A stretch of DNA of 64,000 nt from Takakia lepidozioides (GCA_030704615.1 CM060734.1:54824042-54888041); one strand, 5' to 3'. Counted from the first letter of the stretch, positions 11,000-23,968 are shown. A program made the numbers and translations. The notes: a model not told the origin generated them from the letters alone.

Positions 11000-13900
11000 C
11001 AGTGTTGGTCTGGTGTTAGAAAGTGCCTCTGGTATCAACCTTGGTATCAATACTGGTATTAGGATGGCCCGATACTCGGGCTGATACCCGGATATAGATG
11101 ATCTGGGATTTGGAATTAAGGGCGCCGACCCGACCAATCTAGTATAACCGCTTAAGGATCATTGTTGATACTGGCTCCAAATGTTCAGCACTCCTTGCTC
11201 ATCTGGTATCAATGCTCGCTTTGCTACTATGAGATTTTGCAATCTTTTCTGCATGATGGCGGCCATTTCTCAGCATAGAATAGGTGATTTGTTGGGCGCT
11301 CATTCAATATCTTCAATGTGGTGCCGCCATCATTCATCACTGTGGGTGAAGAACCACGAAGGCAATCCCCATAGTATGTTACCCTTGATTGTTTGGGCCT
11401 AGTGCAGATTTCGGCAACACATTTCCTCCTGGTCCTTTTTTGGTTCAATCTATGTGTTTTTGCCATCAAGATGCTTGTCTATGTGGTTGTTGTGGTCCTG
11501 ATATAGTGATTAGTATCATTATTCTAGGGGTCTCTCACTGTCGTAGTGACAATTGCATGTGTCGAGATTGAAAGTGCTGTTGGTTGAACGTTCTTCTTGG
11601 GCTATCGATCTGGATTCTGAAGCCATGGACTTTAGTATTCACCATGTTGATGCTGACATAACTGATGGGGAGACGGAGGAGGTTACTAGGTGTGACCAAC
11701 GATTCTATGCAGCAAGGCACAAATATTGTGGACCAGCCTGGGATCACGGACGAGGCGAATGAAGAAGCAACTATGGAGCAGGGAGCGTTCTGGAGCCAAC
11801 AGTACACGGACCTGCAAAAGAACCGGAAATTTTGGCATCCACACAACTGCACAATACCTGCTCGGGCGTTCTTCGTCTTGAACGATTCATCTGCTGCAGT
11901 ACAGATCACAACAACTCAAACTTTGAGGTGCATCATGTGTCACCCCTTGGGGCAGGCTACCTCGAGTAGCAACATCACAACGAAGTCTAGGAAATGTATT
12001 GTTTCTTACAATCCCTCACACGGCATCACGAGCATGAAGAAGCATGTGAGTAATGAACATGGTGCTGCTTTGACACATTACAAGGAGCAGAAGAAGGCGG
12101 AAAAAAAAGTGGAGGTGGTCGGCGGAGAGGGAAGAAGAGAAAAACAGTTCCTCCCACTACCATCACACAGTTTTTTTCTTCCCCTAACCCTTACAAGTCC
12201 ACAGATTTAGGTCAGCAACGTTTCATAGAAGACCGAGTCTTGTTCATCGCTAAAGGATACCTGCCAATGTCTTTAGTTGAGAATCCATGGCTGCGGCGCC
12301 TAGTTATGAGACAATGTGATAGAATTAGATTTCCAAGTAGAAAACAATTGTGCAAAAGCACATCCCTGCTATGTACAGGAAGGTGACGGAACAATTTGTC
12401 CTCCCTTCGATTGCTTCGTGTGCCACAGCTTCTGCTAGCTTTGACCTTTGGATGAGCAGAACATGGTTTGACACCTTTGCATTTGTCATAAACTTCATAT
12501 CAACGATGACTGGGTGTCATGTCATGTTACAGTGGGGCTGTTTAAAGCACCTGACACCTCAAGTGCTGCCTTGGCCGAACAAGTTAAGGCCATGTTGGCT
12601 CAATATAAATTGACTAACAAGATCATTGCCTATGTGAAGGACGAGGGCACAAATCTGAGCACTTTGGCTACTGCACTCAAGACTGTGGTCGCTTGTGCGC
12701 CACTTCAACTTGGAGCTCCATTCATGTACCTGTTTTTGGGCATCTGATGAGTAAGACATGTCAGTATGCGACTAATGATAAGGAGGTGGGTGCTGACATG
12801 AAGGAGGTTAGCTTATCGGAGGCGCAGAGTGCCTTGCAGAAGACCATCACATGGACCAAAAAGTCTGGCAAGGGGCGTCAGGAGTGGGATCTTGCTTGCA
12901 GGGAAGCCGGTTTGCGACCAATGAACTTAAAACACCTGTAAAAACACGCTTAGCTTCGAAGGTGGTGTTGTTCCAGGAAACCTTAGAGACAGTCGGCAAA
13001 CATCCAGATTGCAGACCCGAATGCCATCAGGATCGACGTAGACAATTGCAAAAGCTGTCTCTGAAACCCTAGGCTCTGTGGTGAAATAGTGGATTTTGAA
13101 CCAAACTCGTGGGTATTGGCTCTTGTCGGATGCATTGTTTGCAGCTTTTACCATCAGTATTCGTCTGCATAAGGAGTACACAGTTAGAGCATCCTTGAAT
13201 CCTCCTCTTCTATGTGGAGAATTTGACCATGAAAGTTTATATGCTAGGATGGGGTTTGCTGTTATAAAAGTCTTGGAGGCCTCGTTGGAGGAAACAAGTC
13301 TATCCTTGGTGAAAATTGAGTTATCTTTATATCGTCGAATCCATGTGAATGCGAATGATATAAAATGTCCTTTGACATGGTGAAAGAACCACGATAAGCG
13401 TTTTCCGCATATTGCATTTCTGGCTCAACAATTTTTGGGTATTCCAGGGTCTCAGATTGAAACTGAAAGGATTTTCAGTGTTGCTGGCATCTTGACTAGT
13501 TTGCGGCGTTGTAGGCTAGGAGTGCAGAATCTGGACAAGCTGGTGATGATCATGAAGAATTGACCATCGGATGCTAGGACGGCTTGTCTTCTTGCAGCTG
13601 AGGGGATGGAGGAGTTCTTTTATACCGAGGACGAGCTACTTGATGACTACCAGGATTGATGAGCTACAGGAGGCTGGTTACTTCGAAGATGAGGCAAAGA
13701 AGTAAAATCAGCAACTTAGTATTTGCAGCTCATGACTTTGCTTGCATGCACCTCTTAGTTCATGATGTAACAATACTTTGGACTTAAGGTTTTATGTGGC
13801 CTTTGACTTCATTTCAACAACATAAGACTTCACATTGTTCATCTCAAAGACTGCCAAGCATGTGGTTTGCCCCTTAATATTAGTCACCAGGTTTCGATGG

Positions 13901-14390
13901 CTTCACTGACACTATGTACTTGAGATGGAGAGCAGTATTCAGGGAAGCCGAGGCTGGGAAGTCAATGTAGGCCTTGCCCCCGATCCTGCAAATTATCCTC
14001 CTCGAGCCTAAATTTTAAGGGAATTTGGCATCAATTGATGCTATGCAAAGAAGCTCGTGAGAATATTTGGCAGGCTATGGCCACTAGTTTGATTTCTACA
14101 GTACCCAAGCTTCACCTGCGTGCTCCCCTGTTGATCTCTAATTTTTCCATGAACTTTCACCTTTCTAGATACCAGCTGGGGTCAGTATATATACCAGCTA
14201 GTATTAATTAATCATTACTTAGATTGATACTAATGCATAACCAACTCAGAAAACTGTTATTATGGATACCAGGCTGGTGTCTAAATTGAGGCAGGCCCTT
14301 GGTACCAGTTTTTCTTTGGTATCTCACTTTTAGGCACCCATATACCAGGACCAGCCTAGTATCACAAAACTCAATACCAGACCAACACTG
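11000..14390 (+). mobile_element. Complete hAT DNA transposon (decayed)
   Basis: The left end CAGTGTTGGTCTGGT (11000-11014) is the exact reverse complement of the right end (14376-14390). The terminal CAGTG/CACTG bases fit the hAT superfamily. The flanking octamers are GTTCTTAC (10992-10999) and CTTCTTAC (14391-14398), a target-site duplication with one mismatch, and eight bases is the hAT length. Subterminal GGTATC/GATACC and ACCAG words are frequent on both sides (11020-11090 and 14170-14370). The interior carries a broken hAT transposase. Total length is 3391 bp. Confidence 0.93.
11665..13657 (+). pseudogene. hAT transposase, frameshifted
   Basis: Conserved hAT parts occur in the right order but in several frames. 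A BED-type zinc finger lies at about 11928-12060 (CIMC, then MKKHVSNEH). The region with ASFDLWMSRTWFDTFAFVI is at about 12430-12490. TNKIIAYVKDEGTNLSTLA is at about 12612-12670, followed by SALQKTITWTKKSGKGRQEW near 12828-12888. The C-terminal hATC dimerisation domain is at about 13404-13560, with FLGIPGSQIETERIFSVAG and LDKLVMIMKN. An in-frame TGA at 13561-13563 replaces what is usually tryptophan, and reading then continues to a stop at 13657-13659. These breaks make the copy inactive as read. BED plus hATC is the standard architecture of plant hAT transposases. Confidence 0.88.
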
Positions 14391-14723
14391 CTTCTTACGT
14401 TAACAACTTTCACATGCATAAGACGGATTCAAACCATGCATCAAGTATATTTGCACCACTTGATGACTAACCAAATACAACTTTGAATTACCTAATCCTA
14501 ATACATAGGTATGGTGCCTACACTTGGGGGTGGAGTTTGTGCCTTTCCTGGAGAGTAACAAATGAATTAGTGCAAGACATTCGTACATGGAATATTTTAT
14601 CTACACTTGAAGATGAAATATTGAAACATGATGTACTTCATGGCCGGGTTCTATTAATTTATAAATTCTTCCTCAATTAGTAAAAAGAATGAAATTGGTG
14701 GATATTATGACAATACTTGGTAG

Positions 14724-15010
14724 GTAGCGTTTTTTTTATTGGCGAATATGAGCCAGATTTCGACCTCAAAAAATAAAATGGAATATTATGTCACAAATTT
14801 CGTGTTTTTTGATGGATGAAATCGCCAAATTTCTCCAAATAAAACATAAATTATGGATAAATTTGCCAAATATGAATGATATAAATGGATTAAAGTACAA
14901 AGATGGATGACTCTATCCTAATTTCAATGGATGAACATAATGCACATCTATTTTTTGCAAAACATTGTAGCCACTCGTGCTATTTTCAAATTTCTTAAAA
15001 AAAACGCTGA
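14724..15010. mobile_element. Small non-autonomous element with AGCGTTTTTTTT ends
   Basis: The left end GTAGCGTTTTTTTT and the right end AAAAAAAACGCTGA are inverted copies. They are flanked by TACTTGGTAG (14714-14723) and TACTAGGTAG (15011-15020), which match at nine of ten positions and look like a 9- to 10-bp target duplication. That length would suit a Mutator-like MITE. The interior is AT-rich and non-coding. Confidence 0.6.
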
Positions 15011-15170
15011 TACTAGGTAGTGTAGATATTATTACGGGAGAGGTTGACCGGATGGTTGCCCATCCAAATCATTTTTGTTTGCTTCCAAACTTTGCCAATC
15101 TGTTTGAGACACCCTCTCACTATAATGTTGGCCCAAGTGTCCAGTGTCATCTAAGCCCCAATCTCCTATA

Positions 15171-15342
15171 TACAGTCTACCCTCCGTAAATGTTCCCTCC
15201 ATATTTGTTAACCCTCTTTATCTGTTATCTTTTTTTTATTCCCAAAGATTTTACAAAGCAAGTGTTAGGTGTTATGTGTTATGATATTTTTTACTCCCTC
15301 CTTTACTAAATGGCCCTCGATAAGTGTTAATTTTTTTCAAAC

Positions 15343-15393
<51 letters not shown>

Positions 15394-16033
15394 AGACTAG
15401 TACTTAGTTTAAGGTCATGACATATATCAAACATGTCAGCTTTTAATTGAACTTAACATGGGATTATTCAAATTTTTTACTTCCACTAAATTGGGACAAT
15501 TAAAACAGTCAGCTACTGAAACAAATTTTACTAACATGAGCAGCTGTTTAATTTCACTAAAATGTGATCATTGAAACAGTCAACTAATGAAATGGACTTT
15601 CATTAATATAAGCAATTTTTTGTGACAGCTTGATGGAGGTTGACGTTCCTTGTGTGCCTTATTCAATTGTTCGAGAGGCTTCAGCCAATATTCATAGTTT
15701 TTTAGAGCAACAGGATGAAGATGTCACCAAGGTGATAAAAAAATGCCGATCCTTGGATAAGGATATCACTAAGTTGCATGTACAAGACTATTGACAATCC
15801 ACATTGGATTGGATTCCTACTTTGTTGTTGATGACCCTATGTAATACATATAGTCATTTTTTTTTCCCATAAGTGTTACATTGCAGTTTTCAAGCTCTCT
15901 ATAAGTGTTCATTGTTTAAGTGTAATTTTTGAAATATCATTGATTTTTGAGATATCTGTTACGATGTTAAATATCTATATGTGTTACATTTCCTCTACTC
16001 CCGAGGTGTAACACATATAGAGGGTAGACTGTA
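15171..16033. mobile_element. pogo/Tc1-mariner-like element, TA target site
   Basis: The sequence starts TACAGTCTACCCTCCGTA (15171-15188) and ends TATAGAGGGTAGACTGTA (16016-16033). After the TA dinucleotides the inverted repeats match at 14 of 16 positions. CAGT ends with a TA duplication are typical of Tc1/mariner and pogo. Internal AACACTTAT/AACACATATAG words are common near both ends. A short coding-like remnant at about 15630-15800 (YSIVREASANIHSFLEQQDE) could be the tail of a transposase, but that is a guess. The element is too short to be autonomous. Confidence 0.75.
15343..15390. repeat. (AT)n(GT)n microsatellite
   Basis: A run of AT dinucleotides (15343-15360) passes directly into 15 GT dinucleotides (15361-15390). 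It lies within the pogo/Tc1-like element. Confidence 0.98.
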
Positions 16034-17025
16034 GCGTCTCGTATGTCGAGGCCTAAGTGCGGCCTCTAGGGTAGCCCGTGTCGTTGGCCCATGTGTGAAG
16101 AATTGAAATCTAAGACCAAGTGCAATTTCCTATATATCCAAGTGCGTCTCCTATGTCGAAGCCCATCTAAGCCCAAGTGCAATCTTCTATGTATCCAAGT
16201 GCATCTTCCATATAGAGGCCCAAGTGTCCACTGTCATCTAAGCCCAAGTGCAATCTCCTATGTATCCGAGTGTGTCTCCTATGTATCCAAGGGCATGTCC
16301 CATGTGCGTCTCCCATGTCAAGGCCCAATTTTTTTTTCCATGAATTTATTGAGTAGTACAATATATCCAATCATTATTGATATATCTCCCATCTCTAGGG
16401 TAGCCTATGCCCGTGGCCCAAGTGTCCAATGTCATCTAAGTCCAAATGCATGTTTTTCCACAGAGCCTAGGACCACATTTGAACCGGAGACCTTTCCTTT
16501 GACATCTCTCATGTCGAGGCTCCAACCATTGTCCCAGGATTGCCCATTTTGCTATTTTTCGTGAATTTCCAGCAACCAAAAGTATTTGGAATTAATTCCA
16601 CATCTCCCACACCGTAGGTCCAAAAATTATGAGGCCACGCCCGTGCACCCCTCCTCATTGAGGGCTTTCCAACGGTACCAAGCACCAGGGGCCTCGCGGT
16701 TTGGGACATCTCAACGTGACAAGACAAAACAAAACAAAACAAACTGGCTTCCTTCATATATTGATATCTGATACCAATACGAATCTCGAGGAACAAGTTG
16801 TTGGTGGCGATGTTGCGCCTCACCACCTTCCACCTATTCTACACATTCAATCAAGGTTGTCACCGGAAAGCTATAAGTTAGTAAAGGTGCATGGGGTCTT
16901 ACCATCTAGCCGTTAGTACTCCACAAATGACTATTTAGTAACACAATGATACAAGTTACAAACATTGGCAGAGCTAGGTAATGGATCGTTCCACGAAAGT
17001 GTAAGGAAAGTCTAAGCACTGGGCA

Positions 17026-17739
17026 ACGTTTTTTTTTTTTTTTTCATTTAAGAACTTGAGCCACGTTGGCTCCTGGCTGGCCTATGAGGAAGATCAATTG
17101 GCGACTTTGTGGCATGTGATCTCGAACCGGTGGCTACTGTCAAGAATGTTTGATGAGTTTTATGCAAACTCAACTCATGTAGTGTTCGGTTTATGGGAGC
17201 AACAAGGGAGGTAATTTTTTCTAAGTAACAACGACACTGCATATTGCAAAGCCTAGCACAACTCTGGCACATGGATACAATCCATTGACAAATATGACTA
17301 ATCTTGTCTAAGATCAGCAACTCTGCTCAAAGCCTCATGTGCCAGTGCAAGAGGCGGTGCAAGTCCGCTTAAATGGAGGTGCATGACACAAATACTAGGC
17401 GGGTAAGCGAAATCTAAATGAGAGTTCCCTCCATAGCTCGACCCCTTGGGAAAAGCGGGAAGAGTTTGAACCCAAGGCTTTGCTCCTTGCGCTGGCAGGG
17501 TGGTAGGATTTCTAGAAATCGATAGGCAAGATCATCTGGATCTATCGAACCCAAATGGCATGAGGCTCTTTCCCTGTGCGACAGTCGTATAGGCGATGTC
17601 CTCATTGCAGCGACATGATGGCATTAGGGAGGGCAGTAATGCGAAACAGTGCCATATTTTAACATAATTTGTTTGTAAATTTCGTGAGGCCAATTTCTGG
17701 ATCGAAAAGTGGCGAAATTTCGTGCATAAAAAAACGCTG
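17026..17739. mobile_element. Possible second element with ACG(T)n / (A)nCGCT ends
   Basis: A left end ACG followed by a long T run (17026 on) and a right end AAAAAAACGCT (17728-17738) resemble the ends of the element at 14724. The segment GGCGAAATTTCG near the right end resembles the interior of that element. Flanking GCACTGGGCA and GCAGTGGGTG are only loosely alike, so a target duplication is not certain. Confidence 0.35.
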
Positions 17740-18330
17740 GCAGTGGGTGATCTTCCAGATTATGTTAATCAATTTTTACAAAAGATTCATAATTACAATA
17801 GGGCAGGACTTCCATGCATTTGTTCTCTTCTATTTGTTTTTCTTATATATTTGTTATTAAAAAACAAACCATTAGGTCGCTTGTACAAGCCTCTATGGCT
17901 TATGGAGGCTTCTTCTTTATTTTCCAGGGCCATCATCCCCTATTTTATCTAAGAAAAATAGAAAAACCAAAGAGACAGGGAACATAGGCCTTTTGACTCC
18001 TAAGTTTCTCTTCCTCACTTTGTTTGAGCTTCCGTTCCCTTCAGAAAGAAGAAAGATGTTGGGAACGGACATCGTCTGGCTCGTGCAAAAGTCGCCACCT
18101 TTTCCGCCCAACAGAAGACTCATTCATCCACACTGCTCAGTTTAACGGATGAAACACACCATCGCAGACGAAAATAGTTTTGAAGGATGAGAAATAAAGC
18201 TTGGAGCCCGAAAGTTCAGGGGTTCACCCTCGACTTAAGGCCCCCAACCCTCCCAATGAAGTCCGTCCATTGGATGCACAATTGTTCATTCCTTAACATA
18301 GTTCATCTATATACCATGACTGCTTATGGA
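17740..18330. other. Intergenic, nothing recognised
   Basis: AT-rich sequence upstream of the carrier gene. I see no coding region or repeat that I can name. Confidence 0.5.
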
Positions 18331-19763
18331 TGACGGGAACTTGTCATCCATCCATCTCGCCTTTCTGCGAAGGATGGGCAGGCATGGAAAGGTTCAGTGC
18401 TGCCCGAAACTCCCCCTCAGAGGTGGCGGCTATCTCCAAGACAGCCCCCTTGCGCTCGTGTGCGCGATCGATGCTTCTCAGTGTCGATGAGGCTCCGATC
18501 TTCCGTGCATTAGCGGCGGCTTCGGATTGCCTTCCATACCATCTGTGCGTCTCTTTATTTTCCTGCATTTTGATCGCTTCTGTGGGCTCTTATCGCTTCT
18601 GTGACTGGTAAGGTGTTGCGGGATCTCCTGTCATTCACTTTTTGTGGTTGCAACGTCTTGTCGGTCTTGCCAGCTCATTATGTTTCTCGTTTTCTTCATT
18701 GTTCATTTTGGTGTTAGCTGTTGTTGCTTTGCTGCATGTCCTACGCAGCCTACGCGTCTTTTGGGGTTTACTCTGGGGTTTCTTGGGGTTAGCGCGGTGT
18801 GATTAGTTATTCCTTAGGAAATTTTCGTCCCAGAATCTCGGTGGTTAGAGAATTGAACAGTAGCTAGAAGCATCACATTTGATTTGCGCGTTTTTCCCAC
18901 GAATCTTGTCGCCTAATTTTCCTTTCAAATGGCTTTTAGCAGGAAGAAGTAGGCTCTTCCGATCTGCAGAAGAAGGTGCTTCAGAAGGGGGCAGGGGAAT
19001 CATGGACATGCAAGGCAGTGCCTTACTTGAGTTCGGCATGTGACATTCGAATGCCCTATCACTGCTCTTCATATGGGTGATTTGGTCTGTTCATGCTGAC
19101 GAATCGCCTTGGCATCTGGCCACTATTGTTTCCGTGGAGGCTTCAGGACATTTCTATCTATGACTGTCGACTAGTCAAGTGAAGAGTTCTGGGGCGTTGG
19201 TGGTTTGTATGCGGTAACTGAAAAGCCCTGGCCTTTTAAAAGGATCCAAGGTTGTAGTGGAAGGCATTTTTGTTGAAGGGAAGGACAATGCCTTTAATGA
19301 CGAACTAGGGTTTTACATCGCATATATCTTTTGAGGAGAAAATAGCTGCAAATACCGATCTTTGAAGGCCGAATCGCCCCTGATGTCCTAATAATCTTCC
19401 ACCACACGAGCTTTATCGGTACTTGATTGCTAGTCAAAATCCAGTTGGTGGAGTTAGCCAAGCAGTGGTTTCTATTGTACTTTAATAACAGGAGGGGTAT
19501 CCGCGAGTAGTCCCAATTATTTCATGATTCTGTACATGGTTAGAGTACATTACTCTTACTATGCAGGTACAGCAGCAATTTGATTTTGCATATTTATCTC
19601 GTTTCTGAGAGGACAAAGACCCAAAGTTGTGTCTCACGTGTATTGAAACACATTTAGAGTTGGTTTTTCTTCAGCAGCATCGAAGCGACTCTGATTCTAC
19701 CTTTTCTGCCTTTTCCTCGTCTTTCGACATTTTCACCTATTTCTCTTTCAGTCTTAGACATCG
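18330..19763 (+). promoter_or_regulatory. Probable 5' UTR with intron of the carrier gene
   Basis: A good donor (CTG|GTAAGG, intron from 18608) and a good acceptor (TTTCTCTTTCAG, ending 19751) bracket about 1.1 kb just upstream of the carrier start codon at 19764. This would leave a 12-base leader in the second exon. Long leader introns are common in plant housekeeping genes. The transcription start was not identified, so this is an inference from splice signals only. Confidence 0.5.
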
Positions 19764-22700
19764 ATGGTTTCTGGGGCGGATGTATCTGAAAGACTGAAGA
19801 AGTATGTGGACCCAGATCCAGAGGTGGTGGGACAGGGGAACACTGCTTATTGCCAGACATCTCCTTTGTATGTTGATGACAAGGATTCGGCTGCAGCCAC
19901 TCTGATTACACTTGCCAAGGATGCTAAATTTGCCACTACGGATGTAAAAGCTCCAAGCAATGCAATCCTTACCGTCTGCAAGTCTCTTGTTGCTGGTGGT
20001 GTGGCAGGCGGAGTGTAAGTTTTACTTTGTCCCATGAAGTTGCCTCTCCTCTCAACCCCCCTCCCCTAAGCCATCCCCTTAGAATGGGTACTCAGACTGG
20101 GGACAGGGTTTAAAGCCACAGGCGCGGGCAACTGCGCTTGTTGTTAGGTGTCCTTCCTTTACCTGCTTCTTCCCAACTCTGGTCTTGAAAAAAGTTTATC
20201 CTTTCTTTTCCCACCTGTATGCAGTTACCTGCAAATCAGCTTGTGCGGTGATGTTTTTCACTGGCAAATGTTGGTTTTGTGTGTTATCAAGCAGACAAAA
20301 ACAGTTTGGTGTATCCAAGCACCATCTGGAGCTGTTCAGGGGATGATTTGCTTAGTTTCCTTGTAATGTTGTTTACATTGGCGTTTTACAAGTTTCTGAA
20401 TGATTTCCCTTCTTGTTTGATAGGAGATTAGGACTTTTTGGCAACCAAGGATTTGGTATCCTTCCTCTGGACCTGGGCAGGTAGAGACTGGAGAACATTG
20501 CATGTACAGTCTGTGGCTGGTCAAGGACACTGGATTGTTGCTTAGTCAGCCAATGAAGGTCCATGATCTGGTTGAAAACTGCACCTCTGTCTGACATTTT
20601 GGTTCTCTTCAACTCTCAGGTCCCGTTCTGCTGTTGCCCCCTTGGAGCGTTTGAAAATTCTGCTGCAGGTGTGCATTTCCTGTTCCCCAATGTTTTTTAC
20701 TGTGATAGCTATATCAGCCTCCTCTCTAGATTCACGTTTTATGGAAAACTGCATGAATGTGAGTATCATGTCCTCAATTTTAATGAGGATGTAAACTTGC
20801 TGTTGTCCCTTGACAATCTTATAGATGTCGCCTCTTCTCAATATTCTCTCATTAGAGCCTTGATGTAGTTGCATAATTATTAGTTGAAAAAATGGCCAAT
20901 CTGTTCTCAATTTAAGGCCCAGTGCCTAGAGACGTTGATTCATCTTCCATTGTCATATGTAGTGACAGCTCCTCACTGAGGATGGTCACATCATTTGTCT
21001 GGTTTTGTGGACTTCATAAAGGATGAGGCGTATGTCTACTGTTTCAATGTACCTTAATCTGACTGTGGGGTGTGGCTGCAGGTGCAAAATCCCCACAACC
21101 CAAAATATAGTGGGATGATTCAGGGTTTAAGGTCAATTTGGGGGACGGAGGGTATCCGTGGTTTTTTCAAGGGGAATGGCACGAATTGTGCTCGAATCAT
21201 CCCTAATTCTGCTGTGAAATTCTACAGCTATGAGCAAGCATCCAGGTTGTCCACTCTCTCTCTCACAACCATGTTTGACTGGGTTGGGAATTGTTTGTTG
21301 CTTCAAGCAACACATCGTCTGGTTGTATATTGATGGCTGATTGATTGTAGGTCAGCAAAGCAAAACGGGCTGGCGCAGTTCTAGTTGTCAAGAAATTCCC
21401 CATTTCCTGGGTTGGCTGATTCACAATGCTTGCAGCAGATAATGCGGAAAGAACAGCAGTGCTTGGCATGGGCGAGTATCATGACTATTAACTCAATAAC
21501 ATAAACCAAGTCAAGTTCGGAGTCATTCATTGGTCTCTAAGATGCCTCTGAGGAATTAAGGAGGGCTTTGACATCTTGGTGTGAGCAATTTTCAGGATAG
21601 TGTTTGTTTTGGGGTTTAGGCCTGTGAAGAGCCTGATGCTTCTGATGATATTCTAAATGGCTCGTCTATTTTCCAACTTGCAGTGCTATTTTGTGGGCTT
21701 ATCGGCGACAATCGGGCATTGGTATGTATTGATGTTCTCCTCAATGTTTATCTGGAAAACATTGTTAAGTGAGTTGACATGGCATACAGAGTGTAGAATG
21801 ACATTGCATAGACTCTGTTGGAATTCGTCATGCTTTTAGCTCCTCCTGTAAGTCGATATCCGTAAGATCTCTAGTCCAGAAGGGACCTTCACACAATTAC
21901 CGGGAAAGTATGGAAGGCATGATGACTATTGTTTTCTTTGGTTCTTCTGGTATCTAATACAGTTGAAATTGTGTTCCTGTCTTTAAGCCTCATCCCTTAG
22001 GAGGCAAGGAAAGTTGTGGTTGGCCCCGCACAGGAGTTTATGACATATGCTGTCTGGCCAAGAGAGGCTGCTTTCCTAATATGCAGTGTTTGGAATGGAA
22101 GTTGTCGGCCTTGTGAATTTGTGTGGCTCTAATGTTTTGTTTTTGGAAAGCATGGCTTATTGCACTTTTCATTTGTGGTTTCAGAGGATGCAGAGCTGTC
22201 CCCAGTGTTACGGCTCGGTGCTGGGGCATGCGCTGGGATCATTGCCATGTCTGCCACATATCCTATGGACATGGTCCGGGGTAGGCTGACTGTGCAGGTC
22301 GGTCTCATATCAAATCTTTGGAGATTCATAACTTCCGTTCCTGACTGTGGTCCTTCTGCGAAGGACAGTAAGCTCTAGCAAAATTTCAGGTTTGTTGGTA
22401 AAAGCAAGGTTTAAGTATTAGGGGATAAGCTACTGAAGCTTCAGGATATACGGAAGTCTAATGATGTGAATCTGCTGCAGACAGAAGACTCTCCTCACCG
22501 CTATCGGGGCATGTTTCATGCCTTCTCCACCATAATGAAGGAGGAGGGCCCCAGGGCTTTGTACAAAGGGTGGCTACCGTCGGTTATTGGAGTGGTACTT
22601 TACATACACCATGAATTGAGGTCTTGTATCCTTTCCAGGCTGTTGTTGGTTAGTGTGTAAGGAAATAGATCAGGTGGTAGTTAACTTGATCAAGGAATGT

Positions 22701-23968
22701 ACTCATAAGACGCTGTTTGCCATAGCCTTCTTGATGAAGAGAGAGCATTAGCCTCACATGCCATAGTTTTGGTGCCCTACACCTTGTTTGGATGGAGGAG
22801 CCAGGGGGCAGAAGAATAATGTGTGTGAAGCTGGTTCTGACCTTTAGATCAGAGAGAGAACTCACAGGTTGGTTTGTAACCTCATTCGTTCCACCATCAG
22901 ATGTGAAGAGGGCCTGGCCTTGATTCTTACAGCTGGTGACCGTCCAACCTCTTATAATCCACCAGTACGTTTACGGTTGATACTGACAGGGGTCTGCAGT
23001 TTGCTGTTGTCTCTGATTGGTATTGCATGTGAGTGCTGCAGATCCCATATGTTGGGCTTAACTTCGCAGTGTATGAGACTCTGAAGGACTGGATTGTCAA
23101 GAGCCAGCACATTGAGTCAGGGGAAGCCCCCGAATTGGGTGTCATCACAAAGCTGGGTTGTGGGGCAGCAGCCGGGACAATTGGACAAACCGTGGCTTAT
23201 CCCTTGGATGTAGTCCGCCGACGAATGCAAATGGTTGGCTGGAAGGATGCATCCCCTGTCATCACTGCAGATGGGAGAGTCCAGGCACCTATTCAGTACA
23301 CTGGCATGATAGATGCTTTCAGGAAAACTGTGAAATATGAAGGAGTTGGAGCACTTTACAAAGGCCTAGTGCCGAATTCTGTCAAGGTGAAATCCTCGGG
23401 TTCCCTTCTGGACAGTCTTATGCATAGATTGTGTAGATAGGTTGTTGTCTGGGCAGTCTTGGATACGAAATGAATTGAGCACCCAAGTGCCAAGGTTATG
23501 ATTCTAACCTGGCCATCTGCCTCCTTTGCTGTTTGTTCCTTCTGGTGAAGGGTTTAGCGTGGCAGAGTCAATTTTCCAAGTATTTCCAGGGGTGGAGTTC
23601 TGCTCAGAACTCTGGATGCTCCTCAAGGAATTTTGAAGTAGTATTCATTGACGTTACTGGTCTGTGCCTGAGAGTTTTAGGTAGAAGTGGCTCAGTGGTC
23701 TCTTACTCTTTGACACATGGACTTGAGGTAGAGGCAGAATGCCACTATCATCAATATATATGCAGAGAGAGCAGTTGCTAGCATTAGTGGATTCCCATCC
23801 TGTTAGGTGACTTCCTCTGGGACCGAACGTATTGGGTATTAGAACTTGTAATTCCCTCGTTTCACAATGGTGTGGTGCTTGCAGGTAGTTCCTTCAATAG
23901 CACTTGCATTTGTGACATATGAGTTGATGAAGGATCTGCTGGGTGTGGAGATACGCATCTCAGATTAA
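19764..23968 (+). CDS. ADNT1: Mitochondrial adenine nucleotide carrier (ADNT1-type)
   Basis: Eight coding exons join without a frame break into 385 aa: 19764-20014, 20620-20668, 21082-21245, 21684-21721, 22185-22297, 22481-22594, 23042-23386 and 23885-23968. All introns are GT-AG. The protein has three mitochondrial-carrier repeats. The signature helices include [10 protein letters not shown] (exon 2), [12 protein letters not shown] (exon 5) and [16 protein letters not shown] (exon 7), and it ends GVEIRISD. It closely resembles Arabidopsis ADNT1, which exchanges AMP or ADP for ATP across the inner mitochondrial membrane. The start is the first in-frame ATG; it gives an N-terminal region roughly 30 residues longer than the Arabidopsis protein. 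The 38-bp fourth exon is easily missed but is needed to keep frame. Nothing looks damaged. Confidence 0.95.
22693..22729 (-). repeat. 37-bp interspersed repeat, intronic copy 1
   Basis: On the minus strand this matches 36087-36123 (plus strand) at 34 of 37 positions; the shared core is CGTCTTATGAGTACATTCCT. It lies in intron 6 of the carrier gene. It is probably a fragment of a dispersed element. Confidence 0.8.

Larger units (their letters stand above)
15130..16470. repeat. CCCAAGTG-rich tandem array, split by a transposon
   Basis: Phrases such as GCCCAAGTGTCCAGTGTCAT, CTAAGCCCAAGTGCAATC and CTCCTATGTATCCAAGTG recur irregularly at 15130-15170 and again at 16090-16450. The pogo/Tc1-like element at 15171-16033 lies inside the array. 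I see no coding function. Confidence 0.7.
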
